NCBI GenBank assembly: GCA_965237445.1
Contig: OZ250142.1
Coordinates: 1,860,001-1,924,000, forward strand
DNA length: 64,000 bases
Origin: G963668185 sp965237445
GTDB taxonomy: Bacteria; Chloroflexota; Dehalococcoidia; Lucifugimonadales; G963668185
Reading direction: 5' to 3'
The notes beneath the pieces are model-generated. The model worked only from the letters and a program-made list of their open reading frames with translations. It was not told the DNA's origin and did no database searches. Of the stretch, positions 16,432-25,162 are shown in pieces (position 1 is the stretch's first letter; each line of letters opens with the position of its first letter). A program made the translations under genes and the position numbers.

Positions 16432-17586
16432 ATGACGCAGAAAGACGGAGCGGCAGTCGTCGTCATAGGCGGCGGCGTTACTGGGCTTAGCTCGGCTTGG
16501 TGGCTGGCCCGGAGCAAAGTTGACGTCATCGTAATCGAGAGGGGCTTCGTCGGCGGTGAGGCCTCCGGCCGCAACGGCGGCCAGACGCTCCATATATATA
16601 GTCCGTTTGGCATGGAGGAGCAGCGCCTCTGGCCCATGATGGACGAAATGCTCGGCTATCCTACCGAGTGGCACCCTGGCAACATATCCGTCGGGTTTGA
16701 CGAAGACTCCCTCGAGTTCCAAAAGCAGATGGTCCAACGAGAGGTCGAGATGGGTTTTCAGGCCGAGGTCGTTGACCGCCAGCACGTTAGGGACCTGGTC
16801 CCGCTCATCAACAAAGATATTGTTGGAGGCATACACCGTCAGCATGGCGGGCATGCCAATCCCCAGCGGACAGTGCAGGCATTCGCGTGGGCCCTCCAGG
16901 ACTTGGGCGGTCGCATCTACCAGAATCACACTGCCACCGGCATCCTGAAGGAGGGTGACCGTGTTACCGGCGTGGTCACCGACCGGGGCGAGTTCGCTGC
17001 CGACTTTGTGATCGATGCGGCCGGGCCTTCCACCGGCATGATCGCGGAGATGGCCGGTGTTTACCTTCCGTTGGCGCACGGTCGTGTCGAGCAGATCGTC
17101 ACGGAGCCGCTCCCCCCGATGTGGCCCGGCAATCTTGCCGGGAACGGCGTCTACGGCCGCCAGACCAAGCGGGGCAACCTGGCGTACGGTGGCGGGCCGC
17201 ACGAGTGGATCGACTTGACGGAGATGTCGGAGCCTGAGAAGCGGACCACGCCGCTCATACGCAACCTGGCTAGGCGCGTAATGAACCTGTACGGAGAGGC
17301 TAGGGACCTGCGAGTCATCCGTAGTTGGGGCGGTGTTGTTGAGCAGACTCCCGACGGCATGCCGGTGGTCGAAAGGTTGGACAGCCCGTCCAACTTCATC
17401 GTCGCCACCATGTCCAGCGTTGGGTTTGGACTCTCGCCGGCGGTCGGCAGGGCCGTCAGCGAGCTTGTCATCAATGGGGAAGTGACTTTCGCGGACATCA
17501 GCGAAATGAATGTTGGCCGGTTCGCCGACGTTCCCCCCAACTGGCGTGAAGAGCAGGGCTGGATCCCCGCTCCTCAGCGCGAATAG
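16432..17586 (+). CDS. FAD-dependent amine oxidoreductase (DAO family, sarcosine oxidase beta-like)
   Basis: 384 residues. N-terminal dinucleotide motif VVIGGGVTGLSSAWWLARS (about 7-25), then the DAO-family GGEASGRNGGQ (about 42-52) and a C-terminal GFGLSPAVGRAVSELV block (about 325-340). It follows the 2Fe-2S flavoprotein by 65 bp; AGGAGG lies upstream of the ATG. Together they probably form a membrane- or electron-carrier-linked dehydrogenase oxidising a secondary amine or N-methylated amino acid. The downstream GcvT-like gene at 21360 would fit handling of the released one-carbon unit. Confidence 0.9.
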   Translation: MTQKDGAAVVVIGGGVTGLSSAWWLARSKVDVIVIERGFVGGEASGRNGGQTLHIYSPFGMEEQRLWPMMDEMLGYPTEWHPGNISVGFDEDSLEFQKQMVQREVEMGFQAEVVDRQHVRDLVPLINKDIVGGIHRQHGGHANPQRTVQAFAWALQDLGGRIYQNHTATGILKEGDRVTGVVTDRGEFAADFVIDAAGPSTGMIAEMAGVYLPLAHGRVEQIVTEPLPPMWPGNLAGNGVYGRQTKRGNLAYGGGPHEWIDLTEMSEPEKRTTPLIRNLARRVMNLYGEARDLRVIRSWGGVVEQTPDGMPVVERLDSPSNFIVATMSSVGFGLSPAVGRAVSELVINGEVTFADISEMNVGRFADVPPNWREEQGWIPAPQRE

Positions 17587-17613
17587 CTCTATCGGCTGGA
17601 CCGGACGATTGGT

Positions 17614-18591
17614 CTAGCCGTCTCCACCGGTAGTTTGGACAACCGGCATGGGTTCGGGAGGAGCAATCTGCGTTCGCTTCGCCGGTCTCTTTACTAGTTT
17701 GGGCAGCCGGGCAGTGGCATGTCTTGAGACCGAAGCGCCATAGAGGAAGATTATGGCCGCCATCCAGGCCCCGCTCAACAGGATTACCGCAGAACTTAGA
17801 GAACCGTAGACCACGTTGCGCTCGCCCGAGAAATCTGCCAACCAGAGGAACATCAGCTTTATGGGCTCTTGGATGAACACCGCCGTGCAGGCGCCGGTTA
17901 TTGGCCCGCGCCATCCCACTTGTCCTACAGGGGCAACCTTATAGATGATCGCGAACGCGCAGCCCGTCAGTACGAACGGGACAGTGATCGTTACAACCTC
18001 AATTATCCTGAGTGCAGCCGGATTGAAGGTGGGCACCATCTCGTTTGCTTCAATCGCGTGCACCGCCAGTCGGAACGCGACGCCCATGCCGATGGAAGTC
18101 AGAAACACCACGGTCATCAATGCCGTTACGAGCAGACCGGTTGCGCTGCTGCGAGACCAAGTTGGAGGCCGGCGTCCGTACATTCGGTTCACAGCGCGGC
18201 TTGCAGCCATGAAGAGTCCCAGAGAGCCTACGAACACGCCTCCCAGAGCGATTAGGCTAGCGGCTACACGCGCATGAAAAAGCTGGTCGACCGCCGTGTG
18301 CATTACCTCTTCGGACGTGGGAAGGAAAAAGATCACCACGTCCGTGATGGACCTTCGTAGGAACTCCTCCTCCACGAACGCGGACATGATCAGGATGGCC
18401 AGTGAGGCCATGGGGAACAATGAAAGAATTGTGAAAAATGCCAGCGTCGCGGCTAGATCAGGCCCGTCACGCCTAAAGAGAGAATTTAGAGCAGTCCAAT
18501 AGAATCGGAAGGCCCGCCCGGCGTATTCGCGCACATTCGGCAAATGCATTTCGCGCACGTAGGAGGTGATTGCGGTTCTATCGATTCTCAT
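17614..18591 (-). CDS. YihY/BrkB family inner-membrane protein
   Basis: 325 residues with six predicted transmembrane segments, beginning after a cytoplasmic N-terminus that contains the family motif DGPDLAATLAFFTILSLFPM. A central conserved GSLGLFMAASRAVNRMYG and C-terminal VVYGSLSSAVILLSGAWMAAIIFLYGA complete the UPF0761/BrkB pattern. Exact function unknown; earlier called ribonuclease BN in error. The alternative start M15 (18549) is possible, as no clear ribosome site precedes the first ATG. The basic tail is cytoplasmic. Convergent with the FAD oxidoreductase gene, 27 bp apart. Confidence 0.88.
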   Translation of the reverse strand: MRIDRTAITSYVREMHLPNVREYAGRAFRFYWTALNSLFRRDGPDLAATLAFFTILSLFPMASLAILIMSAFVEEEFLRRSITDVVIFFLPTSEEVMHTAVDQLFHARVAASLIALGGVFVGSLGLFMAASRAVNRMYGRRPPTWSRSSATGLLVTALMTVVFLTSIGMGVAFRLAVHAIEANEMVPTFNPAALRIIEVVTITVPFVLTGCAFAIIYKVAPVGQVGWRGPITGACTAVFIQEPIKLMFLWLADFSGERNVVYGSLSSAVILLSGAWMAAIIFLYGASVSRHATARLPKLVKRPAKRTQIAPPEPMPVVQTTGGDG

Positions 18592-18873
18592 CGGGGTGCT
18601 TGCAGGGTCAAGCGCGAGCTATTGTGGCGACTCGCCGCTTGGAAGGCTTCCTTGTCTTTGCAGGCGAGCGGGTTCCATAACGTACTGCGCGTGGATGAGT
18701 TAGTTCTCGTGGAGACCATGCGCAGCCCCGATCCCCGTCGGCGCGTTGTGCTCTCCATTGGTTGACCTAGAATCAGCATAGCGCAAGTCATGACATTGTG
18801 TCATCTTGGCCGGCAGCCAACGGCCCTGCCGGCTCCTGGTGCCCTACGGTAATCTCTTTTCGCGTGCCGGTTT

Positions 18874-19230
18874 TCAGTCTTCGGAATCGTAGTCGAACAC
18901 GGCGGGCAGCGGTTCTTCGGCGCCGGTCTCCTTTGTTTCCGGGCCCGGTCCTGAATCGTCCACGAACCGGGCCATCGGAATCGCGGGCATTGTCATCACA
19001 TCCACTCCCGCGGACTGCCCGAGTTGCACCGAGTATCGGGCCACGGCCTCGTTGTCCGGCGCTTCCACGATGTTTACGAAGTCGTAGCTGCCCAGGACGG
19101 CATACACACCCAGCAGGTTCACGTCGGGCGAATGTATCTGTCGCTGGGCATGGATCAGCGAGTCTGGCTCATGGACCAGCTTCTGGCGCCCCTCTGGAAG
19201 CAGTTTCAGCAACTGAATGAATGTTGGCAT
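18874..19230 (-). CDS. GYD domain protein
   Basis: 118 residues from ATG 19230 (AGGAG 7 bases upstream). The start MPTFIQLLKLLPEGRQKL, with a central GVYAVLGSYDFVNIVEAPDNEAVARYSVQLG, is the GYD (dimeric alpha-beta barrel-like) fold of unknown function; the GYD turn is represented here by GSYD. An acidic Gly/Glu-rich extension follows residue 90. Divergent from the DUF4287 gene. No role can be assigned. Confidence 0.85.
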   Translation of the reverse strand: MPTFIQLLKLLPEGRQKLVHEPDSLIHAQRQIHSPDVNLLGVYAVLGSYDFVNIVEAPDNEAVARYSVQLGQSAGVDVMTMPAIPMARFVDDSGPGPETKETGAEEPLPAVFDYDSED

Positions 19231-19276
19231 CCTGGCACTCCTTCTAGGTGAGCGCATAGGCTACTACGATCGAACA

Positions 19277-19456
19277 ATGGATTCATCTCAACCAATTGTG
19301 CCCGTGCATCTTGGAATCGGTCCCTTCCTGGAGCCCAGAAAGCTGGATCGCGTCCTGGGCGCAGCCGAAGGGCTCTGTCGTGAGCGTGGCCGAATGATTA
19401 GGATGGAGCGCATGAACATCCTTGCGGAAACCTTCGCCTCCGGGAAAGCTCAATGA
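19277..19456 (+). CDS. Small hypothetical protein upstream of and overlapping the DUF4287 gene
   Basis: Possible 59-residue product (MDSSQPIVPVHLGIG, then a basic helical half with RKLDRVLGAAEGLCRERGRM). Its TGA overlaps the ATG of the next gene (ATGA), the only support for translation. There is no clear ribosome site and no family is recognised. Could be spurious. Confidence 0.3.
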   Translation: MDSSQPIVPVHLGIGPFLEPRKLDRVLGAAEGLCRERGRMIRMERMNILAETFASGKAQ

Positions 19457-20001
19457 GCACGCGCGCCACGAGAATGAGTGACGAAGCGGTCTCCGCCGCG
19501 ACGGGAAGGGACTGGAGCGAGTGGATCGCTATCCTCGATGAATACGGCGCCGCGAAGATGAAGCACGCTGGCATCGCGCGCTTGGTAGCGGAACGCCACG
19601 ATGTCTCTGGCTGGTGGGCCCAGACCGTTACCGTGGAGTATGAACGTGAGCGCGGCCTGCGTGACGTCCATCAGACCTCGCGCGGCTATGAGGTAAGCGT
19701 TAGCAAGACTATCTCAGCGTCCGTTGAGGCTTTGTTCGCTGTGTGGAACGATGAACTTCGACGGGACGAATGGACCGGCGCCCGCATGAAAGTCAGGAAG
19801 GCCAACTTGAACAGGTCCATGCGCCTCGAGACGGGCGAGCGTGGAAGTGACCTGTCCGTCAGCTTCTACGCGAAGGGCCAGGACCGGTGCCAGGTTGTCG
19901 TTCACCAGACCAAGCTCCCCAACCGTGACGCCGTAGAAGATCGCCGGGCCTTCTGGAAAGATGCGCTGTCCAGACTTGGAGAAGCCGCCGCCTATGCGTG
20001 A
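19453..20001 (+). CDS. DUF4287 + SRPBCC (AHSA1-like) domain protein
   Basis: 182 residues. N-terminal DUF4287 helix region (MSDEAVSAATGRDWSEWIAILDEYGAAKMKHAGIAR), then the linking motif VSGWWAQTVTVEYERERGLR, and a C-terminal SRPBCC ligand-binding domain (SVSKTISASVEALFAVWND ... SFYAKGQDRCQVVVHQTKL). This two-domain arrangement is a recurrent hypothetical family. M8 is an alternative start and fits the family N-terminus better. No enzymatic residues are evident; it may bind a small lipid-like ligand. Confidence 0.85.
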   Translation: MSTRATRMSDEAVSAATGRDWSEWIAILDEYGAAKMKHAGIARLVAERHDVSGWWAQTVTVEYERERGLRDVHQTSRGYEVSVSKTISASVEALFAVWNDELRRDEWTGARMKVRKANLNRSMRLETGERGSDLSVSFYAKGQDRCQVVVHQTKLPNRDAVEDRRAFWKDALSRLGEAAAYA

Positions 20002-20062
20002 GATGGCATCGGCGTCAACTGTTCAGAAGTGAGAGACTTCTCGATCCAATAGTGTAGACACG

Positions 20063-20093
20063 TCCTGCCGTCATACCGGCGAAGGCCGGTAGG
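20063..20093. repeat. REP-like palindrome next to the IS30 element
   Basis: Contains ACCGGCGAAGGCCGGT, a near-palindrome with GTCAT before it, resembling the widespread GTCATxCCxGCGAAxGCxGG intergenic repeat of proteobacteria and other phyla. It directly abuts the left inverted repeat of the IS30 element, and the transposase frame reads into it. Confidence 0.6.
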
Positions 20094-21081
20094 TGGATTC
20101 ACATTTCAAGCGCAACACCTGATTCAGAAGGATCTCTGCTGGAGTTTTGTAGTTGAGGCATTTGCGTGGAGTATTGTTGTAGGCCTGAAGCAAGTGAGTG
20201 AACTGTGCGTCCGCCAACGCGGTCAGGTCCGTTTTGCGAGGCAGGGTTCGTCTCAACCGGCCGATGGCGTTCTCGATGCCCCCTTTCTGCCAGGGAGAGC
20301 GAACATCACAGAAGAAGGTCTCGATACCAAGATTGTGGAGTCGGTAGTGGAGAGCGAATTCGGTCCCGTTGTCGAAGGCAACCGTGCGTCGCCACTGGGG
20401 CGGGAACTGTCCGAGCAGCTGTGTCATGGCGTCGGCAATGGGGCCGGAAGCCTTGCCAGGAGGTCTGACGGCAATGAGGATACGGGAGTGGCGTTCGTGC
20501 ATGGCCAGCACGGCATGTCCATAGGTTCTGAACAGCATCAGGTCTGCCTCCCAGTGGCCGGGAGTGCGGCGGTCCGCAGCGCTCTTGGGACGCTCAGCGA
20601 TGGGACGGCGCTTGGCGATGAAGGAGGCAGGACTTCCACCTCTGCGGCCCCTCCAGCCGCGCTTCGACTTGGCGCGAGGCAGGTAGTGCCTCCACCCATA
20701 GTCCTGTGTGCGCGCAAACTGACCGTAAATGAACCTGTAGATGCTCTCGTGAGATATGACCACGCGGCCGGCGTCCAACTTAAGCCGACCGGCAACCTGC
20801 TCGGGCGACCAGCCCTGTTGGAGGCATGAGAGCACCCGTGCCCGCAGAGCATCGTCCCGCTCCATGCGTGAGCCTCGCCACCGGCGGGCACGTGCCTGCT
20901 GGTGGGCATACACCGGCTTGTATCCACCGGTTCGTGACCCATTGCGCTTCAGCTCCCGAGCAACTGTCGATGGCGAGCGATCCAGACCTGCAGCGATTTG
21001 CCGGATCGATCGACCCTCGGCTTGTAGACGGGCAACTTCACATCGCTCTTCAATGGTGACATGTCCATAATGCTTTCCCAT
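20071..21081 (-). CDS. IS30-family transposase
   Basis: 336 residues. N-terminal HTH (HVTIEERCEVARLQAEGRSIRQIAAGL) with the IS30-specific LDRSPSTVARELKRN motif, then a DDE integrase core: HWEADLM (D about 179), TVAFDNGTEF (D about 237) and SPWQKGGIENAIGRLRR (E about 272). The frame appears intact. The last nine residues (STYRPSPV region) lie beyond the left inverted repeat and come from the flanking REP-like sequence, so the C-terminus depends on the insertion site. Confidence 0.95.
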   Translation of the reverse strand: MGKHYGHVTIEERCEVARLQAEGRSIRQIAAGLDRSPSTVARELKRNGSRTGGYKPVYAHQQARARRWRGSRMERDDALRARVLSCLQQGWSPEQVAGRLKLDAGRVVISHESIYRFIYGQFARTQDYGWRHYLPRAKSKRGWRGRRGGSPASFIAKRRPIAERPKSAADRRTPGHWEADLMLFRTYGHAVLAMHERHSRILIAVRPPGKASGPIADAMTQLLGQFPPQWRRTVAFDNGTEFALHYRLHNLGIETFFCDVRSPWQKGGIENAIGRLRRTLPRKTDLTALADAQFTHLLQAYNNTPRKCLNYKTPAEILLNQVLRLKCESTYRPSPV

Positions 21082-21120
21082 GACAACACCCTAACGAGGT
21101 GTTGCACTTCGTTTGTGAAT
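20097..21120 (-). mobile_element. IS30-family insertion sequence
   Basis: About 1,024 bp bounded by imperfect 24-bp inverted repeats: left 20097-20120 (ATTCACA ... CAACACCT) and right 21097-21120 (AGGTGTTG ... TGTGAAT), 19 of 24 positions matching. It contains one transposase gene on the minus strand. The left end abuts a REP-like palindrome. No target duplication longer than 2-3 bp is evident, consistent with the family. Confidence 0.85.
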
Positions 21121-21261
21121 TTAGAGTATCCAGAGGAGGTCGAGGTGGGGCCTGATCCGCAGCCGAAGGGCTGGGATGAGGAGAAAGTAGTGCGCACCGT
21201 TCCGCAAGCATTCGGCTCATCAATTCTGAACCGTTACCATCGCCCTGCTGCGTTTGATTAG
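21121..21261 (+). pseudogene. Possible C-terminal remnant of a gene interrupted by the IS
   Basis: Immediately to the right of the IS, a 46-codon open frame reads LEYPEEVEVGPDPQ, then KGWDEEKVVRTVPQAFGSS and ends HRPAAFD before TAG. Composition looks protein-like (acidic, Pro-rich, no rare runs) and it has no start of its own. No family recognised. No matching N-terminal part is visible left of the IS, so this may equally be chance. Confidence 0.25.
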
Positions 21262-21359
21262 ATAGGCTGGCGCTCGTAGAATTCGGGGAAATCGCAGGCG
21301 AAGGTTACTTCTGTCGGTTGCGTAAGTACTTCAGGAATATCTAAATGCGGGAGAAGCAT

Positions 21360-22496
21360 ATGCCCCAGGTAAATCCAGACAGGACACAGTTGTTGGGTCC
21401 CCGATACGTGTTCTCGCCATACTTCGAGGCCACCGAGCAGGCAGGCGCGGTGCGCTACATACCGTACAACCGCGTTCATTGGCCCGTCGATTATGGCAAT
21501 GACCCGGACGAGCAGTACCGTGCGGTCACAGAGCGTGCAGGGCTGATGGACGTGGCATGTGAGCGCCCCGTCGAGATTCGCGGCCCCGATGCGCTGTCCT
21601 TCACCGACTACCTGTGCACGCGCGATCTGTCGACCATCAGGCCGGACCAGGCGCGCCACACGGCCATCTGCGAACCCGATGGCACCCTGTATTGCGAGGC
21701 CATGGTGCTGCAGCTCGAAAACGACGTGATGTGGGTCTACAACGGCCCGTCTGACTTCGATATCTGGGCCCGCGCCATCGCCGCTCATACCGACTACGAC
21801 ATCACTGTCATAACCGTCACAAGAGTGGCCCCGATTGGCCTACAGGGGCCAAGGTCCTACGACATCATGAAGAAAGTGGCCCCGGATGCCGCCGACATGC
21901 GCTTCTTCCGCTGGGTGAGATTGCCGATCGCCGGCGTGGACACCGTTGTGGTGAGAAGTGGATGGAGCGGCGAGTACGGCTTCGAGCTATGCCCGGTGAA
22001 TGCAAGCGAGGCAATGGGCGTTTGGGATGCCCTCGTAGAGGAGGGCGAACAGCACGGTCTCATGATAACGAGCATGACCGGGCCCCGATATGAGCGTGGA
22101 GTAACCGACACCACGCACGGCTGGAACCTCGGCTTGAACCCTTACGAGACCAGGCTGGGTCGTGTGGTCAACTTGGACGCTGGCCCGTTCGTAGGAAAGG
22201 AAGCACTGAAGCGCATCCATGACGAGGGACCGACCCGCAAGTCTGTCGGCCTGTTCCTTGACGTCGAGTCTCTCCCGCGCATGGAGGCGAACTGGCCAGT
22301 CACGTCCGAGGGAGAACAAGCGGGCGTGCTGCTAGACTACACTTACTCCCGCATGTTCGGTCGTTACATCGCGAGGGCCCTCGTGAGCGCTTCCATCGAA
22401 GTAGGGCAGACCATAACGATTCACCACCCAGGCGGCGACGCCGATGGCGAAGTGACAGTAATACCGTTCCCGGACTCAGGCACCGCCAAAGCCTGA
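21360..22496 (+). CDS. GcvT/DmdA-family aminomethyltransferase
   Basis: 378 residues from ATG 21360 (GGGAG 6 bases upstream; an ATG 15 bp earlier is less well placed). Folate-binding glycine-cleavage-T fold: VTERAGLMDVACERPVEIRGPDALSFTDYLCTRDLS region (about 50-85), GLQGPRSYDIM, SGWSGEYGFELCP (about 200-212) and the C-terminal barrel GVLLDYTYSRMFGRYIARALV. Members transfer one-carbon units from amino or methyl donors to tetrahydrofolate (GcvT, dimethylglycine oxidase, DMSP demethylase DmdA). The DmdA/GcvT choice cannot be settled here; the FAD dehydrogenases at 14.7-17.6 kb suggest N-methyl amine turnover. Confidence 0.88.
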   Translation: MPQVNPDRTQLLGPRYVFSPYFEATEQAGAVRYIPYNRVHWPVDYGNDPDEQYRAVTERAGLMDVACERPVEIRGPDALSFTDYLCTRDLSTIRPDQARHTAICEPDGTLYCEAMVLQLENDVMWVYNGPSDFDIWARAIAAHTDYDITVITVTRVAPIGLQGPRSYDIMKKVAPDAADMRFFRWVRLPIAGVDTVVVRSGWSGEYGFELCPVNASEAMGVWDALVEEGEQHGLMITSMTGPRYERGVTDTTHGWNLGLNPYETRLGRVVNLDAGPFVGKEALKRIHDEGPTRKSVGLFLDVESLPRMEANWPVTSEGEQAGVLLDYTYSRMFGRYIARALVSASIEVGQTITIHHPGGDADGEVTVIPFPDSGTAKA

Positions 22497-22524
22497 GATC
22501 CCATCCCTTAGTCCCTCGCCCTTG

Positions 22525-22681
22525 TGGAGACCTTTGCACAACCGCGAGACTGCACCAAGAAATCCCCTCTCCCCAACGTGGGAGAGGGTTAGGGTGAGGG
22601 GGATTCGGCTAGTTACGCTAAGGTCTCCATCATGGGAGAGGTAGAGCCTGCCCCGAGTCCCTCGAGGGGGTGAGGGCGAGG
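22525..22681. repeat. GGAGACCTTTGC-ended MITE-like repeat, copy 1
   Basis: Terminal inverted pair TGGAGACCTTTGCACAAC (22525-22542) and GTTACGCTAAGGTCTCCA (22612-22629) enclose a palindromic core CCCCTCTCCCC ... GTGGGAGAGGG and the tail AGGGTGAGGGGGATTCGGC. A shared 3' extension (GCCTGCCCCGAGTCCCTCGAGGGGGTGAGGG) follows. No coding capacity. Confidence 0.75.
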
Positions 22682-22723
22682 ATTTCCGAAGTTCAGCCAA
22701 TCATGGCACGAAGGAGCATGAAC

Positions 22724-24118
22724 ATGGCAACTGATGACATCGCTTTGATGGCCCATCTGATGCGGCGTGCCGGGTTCGGCGCTCCCCGGCCCGAGTTGGA
22801 AGCTCGCGCGGCCGCCGGCTACGAGGCTACCGTCGAAGAGTTGCTGGCTCCCGATGAGCAGGAGCCGGTCGACATCCTCGAGTTCCTGCGCTACCACCCA
22901 AGCCACTGGAAGCCGGGGACCCTCGGCGGTGTCGGCCAGACGAGTTGGGTATACCGTATGATCGTCACCGACGCCCCGCTCCAGGAGAAGATGACGCTCT
23001 TCTGGCATCAGATCTTCGCCACCGGCGTCTCCAAGGTGGACCACTACCATGAAGTAACCACCATGGTCGATATGTTCCGCGAGATGGGCATGGGCAAGTT
23101 CCGCGACATCGTCACTGAAGTTGCTAAGAACCCGGCCATGATCTACTGGTTGGACAACCACGAGAACCACTCGTATGCCGTCAACGAGAACTGGGGCAGG
23201 GAGCTGCTTGAGCTCTTCTCTATGGGCGTCGGCAACTACACCGAGGAGGACGTCTACGAGGCCAGCCGCGCATTCACCGGCTGGACGATCACACCGGTGC
23301 TCCCTCGGTTCACGATGGGCCGGTTCGACTGGGAGTTTGAGTATCGGGACCACGACCACGATCACTCCGAGAAGACTTTCCTCGGCCGCAAGGGCAACTT
23401 CAACGGCGACGATGTGATCGAGATCATTCTCGAACACCCGCAATGCTCGAAGTTCATCGCCCGCCACCTCTACAACTTCTTCGTGGCGGACGAGCCGCAG
23501 GTCCCGGCTTGGAACGACACCCCCCCAGGAGACCCGGAGGCCGTGGAGACGATAGCCGCCGCTCTCAGGGAATCGGACTACGACATGCGTCATGCCCTTC
23601 GGGTGCTCCTCAACTCGGAATTCTTCAAGGATGCCCGTTTCGCCAGGGTGAAGAGTCCCGCGGAGGCCGTGATCGGCGCCCTGCGTCTGGCCGGCGGCAC
23701 CGAGTTTCCCGGGCCCTTCATGGTGGATTACGCCGAGGCCATCACCAACATGGGCCAGGAGCTGCTCAACCCGCCGTCTGTGGAGGGCTGGCACACCGGC
23801 GTCGAGTGGATCAACACCGGCTCCGCAGTCAAAAGGATCAACTTCTTCGCCGAGGTTCTTGGTGATTTGGCTCGCCCCGGCATGCGTGAAATGGTTGATC
23901 GGCTGAAATCTCGAGGAGAGCTTTCGCCGGCCGAGCTCGTGGACGGCTGCCTCGACCTGATGGGGCCTGTTGGGGTAACCGATGACACGTACCGGGAGCT
24001 TGTCGACCACGCCGCGCAGTCCGGCCCTCTTGACTGGCGCGGCAACGGGGCCTCCGAGACACGCTTCTCGGAAATGGTGCAATTGATCGCGTCCACAAGA
24101 GACTACCAGTTCGCATAG
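22724..24118 (+). CDS. DUF1800 domain protein
   Basis: 464 residues from ATG 22724 (AAGGAG 7 bases upstream). The DUF1800 pattern is clear: HLMRRAGFGAPRPELE, MTLFWHQIFATGVSKV, NWGRELLELFSMGVGNYTEEDVYEASRAFTGWT and HEKTFLGxxGNFNGDDVIEIIL-like segments, ending with LNPPSVEGWHTGVEWINT. Function unknown. In planctomycetes and others it is encoded beside DUF1501; here no DUF1501 gene follows, and a beta-propeller gene lies 12 bp downstream instead. No signal peptide is obvious. Confidence 0.92.
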   Translation: MATDDIALMAHLMRRAGFGAPRPELEARAAAGYEATVEELLAPDEQEPVDILEFLRYHPSHWKPGTLGGVGQTSWVYRMIVTDAPLQEKMTLFWHQIFATGVSKVDHYHEVTTMVDMFREMGMGKFRDIVTEVAKNPAMIYWLDNHENHSYAVNENWGRELLELFSMGVGNYTEEDVYEASRAFTGWTITPVLPRFTMGRFDWEFEYRDHDHDHSEKTFLGRKGNFNGDDVIEIILEHPQCSKFIARHLYNFFVADEPQVPAWNDTPPGDPEAVETIAAALRESDYDMRHALRVLLNSEFFKDARFARVKSPAEAVIGALRLAGGTEFPGPFMVDYAEAITNMGQELLNPPSVEGWHTGVEWINTGSAVKRINFFAEVLGDLARPGMREMVDRLKSRGELSPAELVDGCLDLMGPVGVTDDTYRELVDHAAQSGPLDWRGNGASETRFSEMVQLIASTRDYQFA

Positions 24119-24130
24119 GAAACCAGCACA

Positions 24131-25162
24131 GTGACAACGCAAGTCATCGCTAACAGGGTCTACGACTTCAGCCACAGCATCGGCGGGCGAGACATGATGA
24201 AGCCCTACAGCCTCGCCTTGGCATCTGGCAACGTCGTTTTCTTGGTGAATCGCCTGATCTCAGGCATGGCACAGGTTCGCGCCGGTGCCGGTATCCCCGC
24301 GCAGATCAGAAAGATAGATATGGGAGGCGCTCCCGGCCAGGAGGAGCTTCTGGCCTCGTTCGGCGTTCTTGGCGAGGGCGAGGACCAGTTGTACTGGCCG
24401 TCCGGTATCGCTTGCGACAGCCAGGACAACGTGTACGTTTCAGACGAGTGGCTGAACAGGATCGCCGTGTTCGACAGCGATGGAGGCTTCCTGCGCACGT
24501 GGGGAGTGCAGGGGAGTGGCGAAGGTCGACTCCTCGGCCCGTCCGGCCTCCAGTTCGACGCCGATGACAACCTTTACGTCATCGACGGCCGGAACCACAG
24601 AGTCCAGAAGTTCACGCGGGACGGCCAATTCATCGGCGGTTGGGGTTCTCGAGGCTCCGGCCCCGGTGAGTTTGACTCGCCTTGGGGACTGACCATCGAT
24701 CGCCACGGAAGTGTGTACGTCGCCGACCACAAGAACAACCGCGTCCAGAAGTTCACACCGGAGGGCGAGTTCCTGCTCGAGTTTGGCGCCTACGGGACAA
24801 AGGTCGGCGAACTCAACCGCCCCACTGACGTCGCGGTCGACCCGGACGGCGACATCTACGTCTGCGACTGGGCAAACAATCGCGTGAACGCTTATGACGA
24901 GAGCGGCAAGCCTATCACCAGCTTCATCGGCGACGCCGAACAGCTATCGAAGTGGCAGGAGCAGTTCGTCGAATCAAACGAAGGCGAGATGCTGGCCAGA
25001 CGGAGGGCCGTGAACAAGGAGATCGGCTGGCGCCTTGCAATGCCCACCGCCATCCAGTTTCACCCCGGCAGGAACTGGCTCATCATCTCAGACTACCAGC
25101 GCGGCCGTTTCCAGATTTACGCCAAGCTCCAGGACTACGACGAACCCCAGTTCAACCTCTAG
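24131..25162 (+). CDS. NHL-repeat six-bladed beta-propeller protein
   Basis: 343 residues from GTG 24131. At least four NHL repeats are visible, each ending in a pattern such as WGSRGSGPGEFDSPWGLTI, VYVADHKNNRVQKF, GELNRPTDVAVDPDGDIYV and CDWANNRVNAYD. The N-terminal 60 residues (MTTQVIANRVYDFSHSIGGR) are non-repeat. NHL propellers bind proteins or peptides, or act as lyases; no catalytic signature is recognised. Located 12 bp after the DUF1800 gene, so the pair is probably one operon and may work together. Confidence 0.9.
   Translation: MTTQVIANRVYDFSHSIGGRDMMKPYSLALASGNVVFLVNRLISGMAQVRAGAGIPAQIRKIDMGGAPGQEELLASFGVLGEGEDQLYWPSGIACDSQDNVYVSDEWLNRIAVFDSDGGFLRTWGVQGSGEGRLLGPSGLQFDADDNLYVIDGRNHRVQKFTRDGQFIGGWGSRGSGPGEFDSPWGLTIDRHGSVYVADHKNNRVQKFTPEGEFLLEFGAYGTKVGELNRPTDVAVDPDGDIYVCDWANNRVNAYDESGKPITSFIGDAEQLSKWQEQFVESNEGEMLARRRAVNKEIGWRLAMPTAIQFHPGRNWLIISDYQRGRFQIYAKLQDYDEPQFNL

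Noticed and set aside
22613..24175. 520-codon minus-strand open frame opposite the DUF1800 gene
   Set aside because: Antisense shadow of a GC-rich coding gene; the plus-strand product has clear DUF1800 motifs and a ribosome site, while the minus frame has no family and reads into a dispersed repeat.
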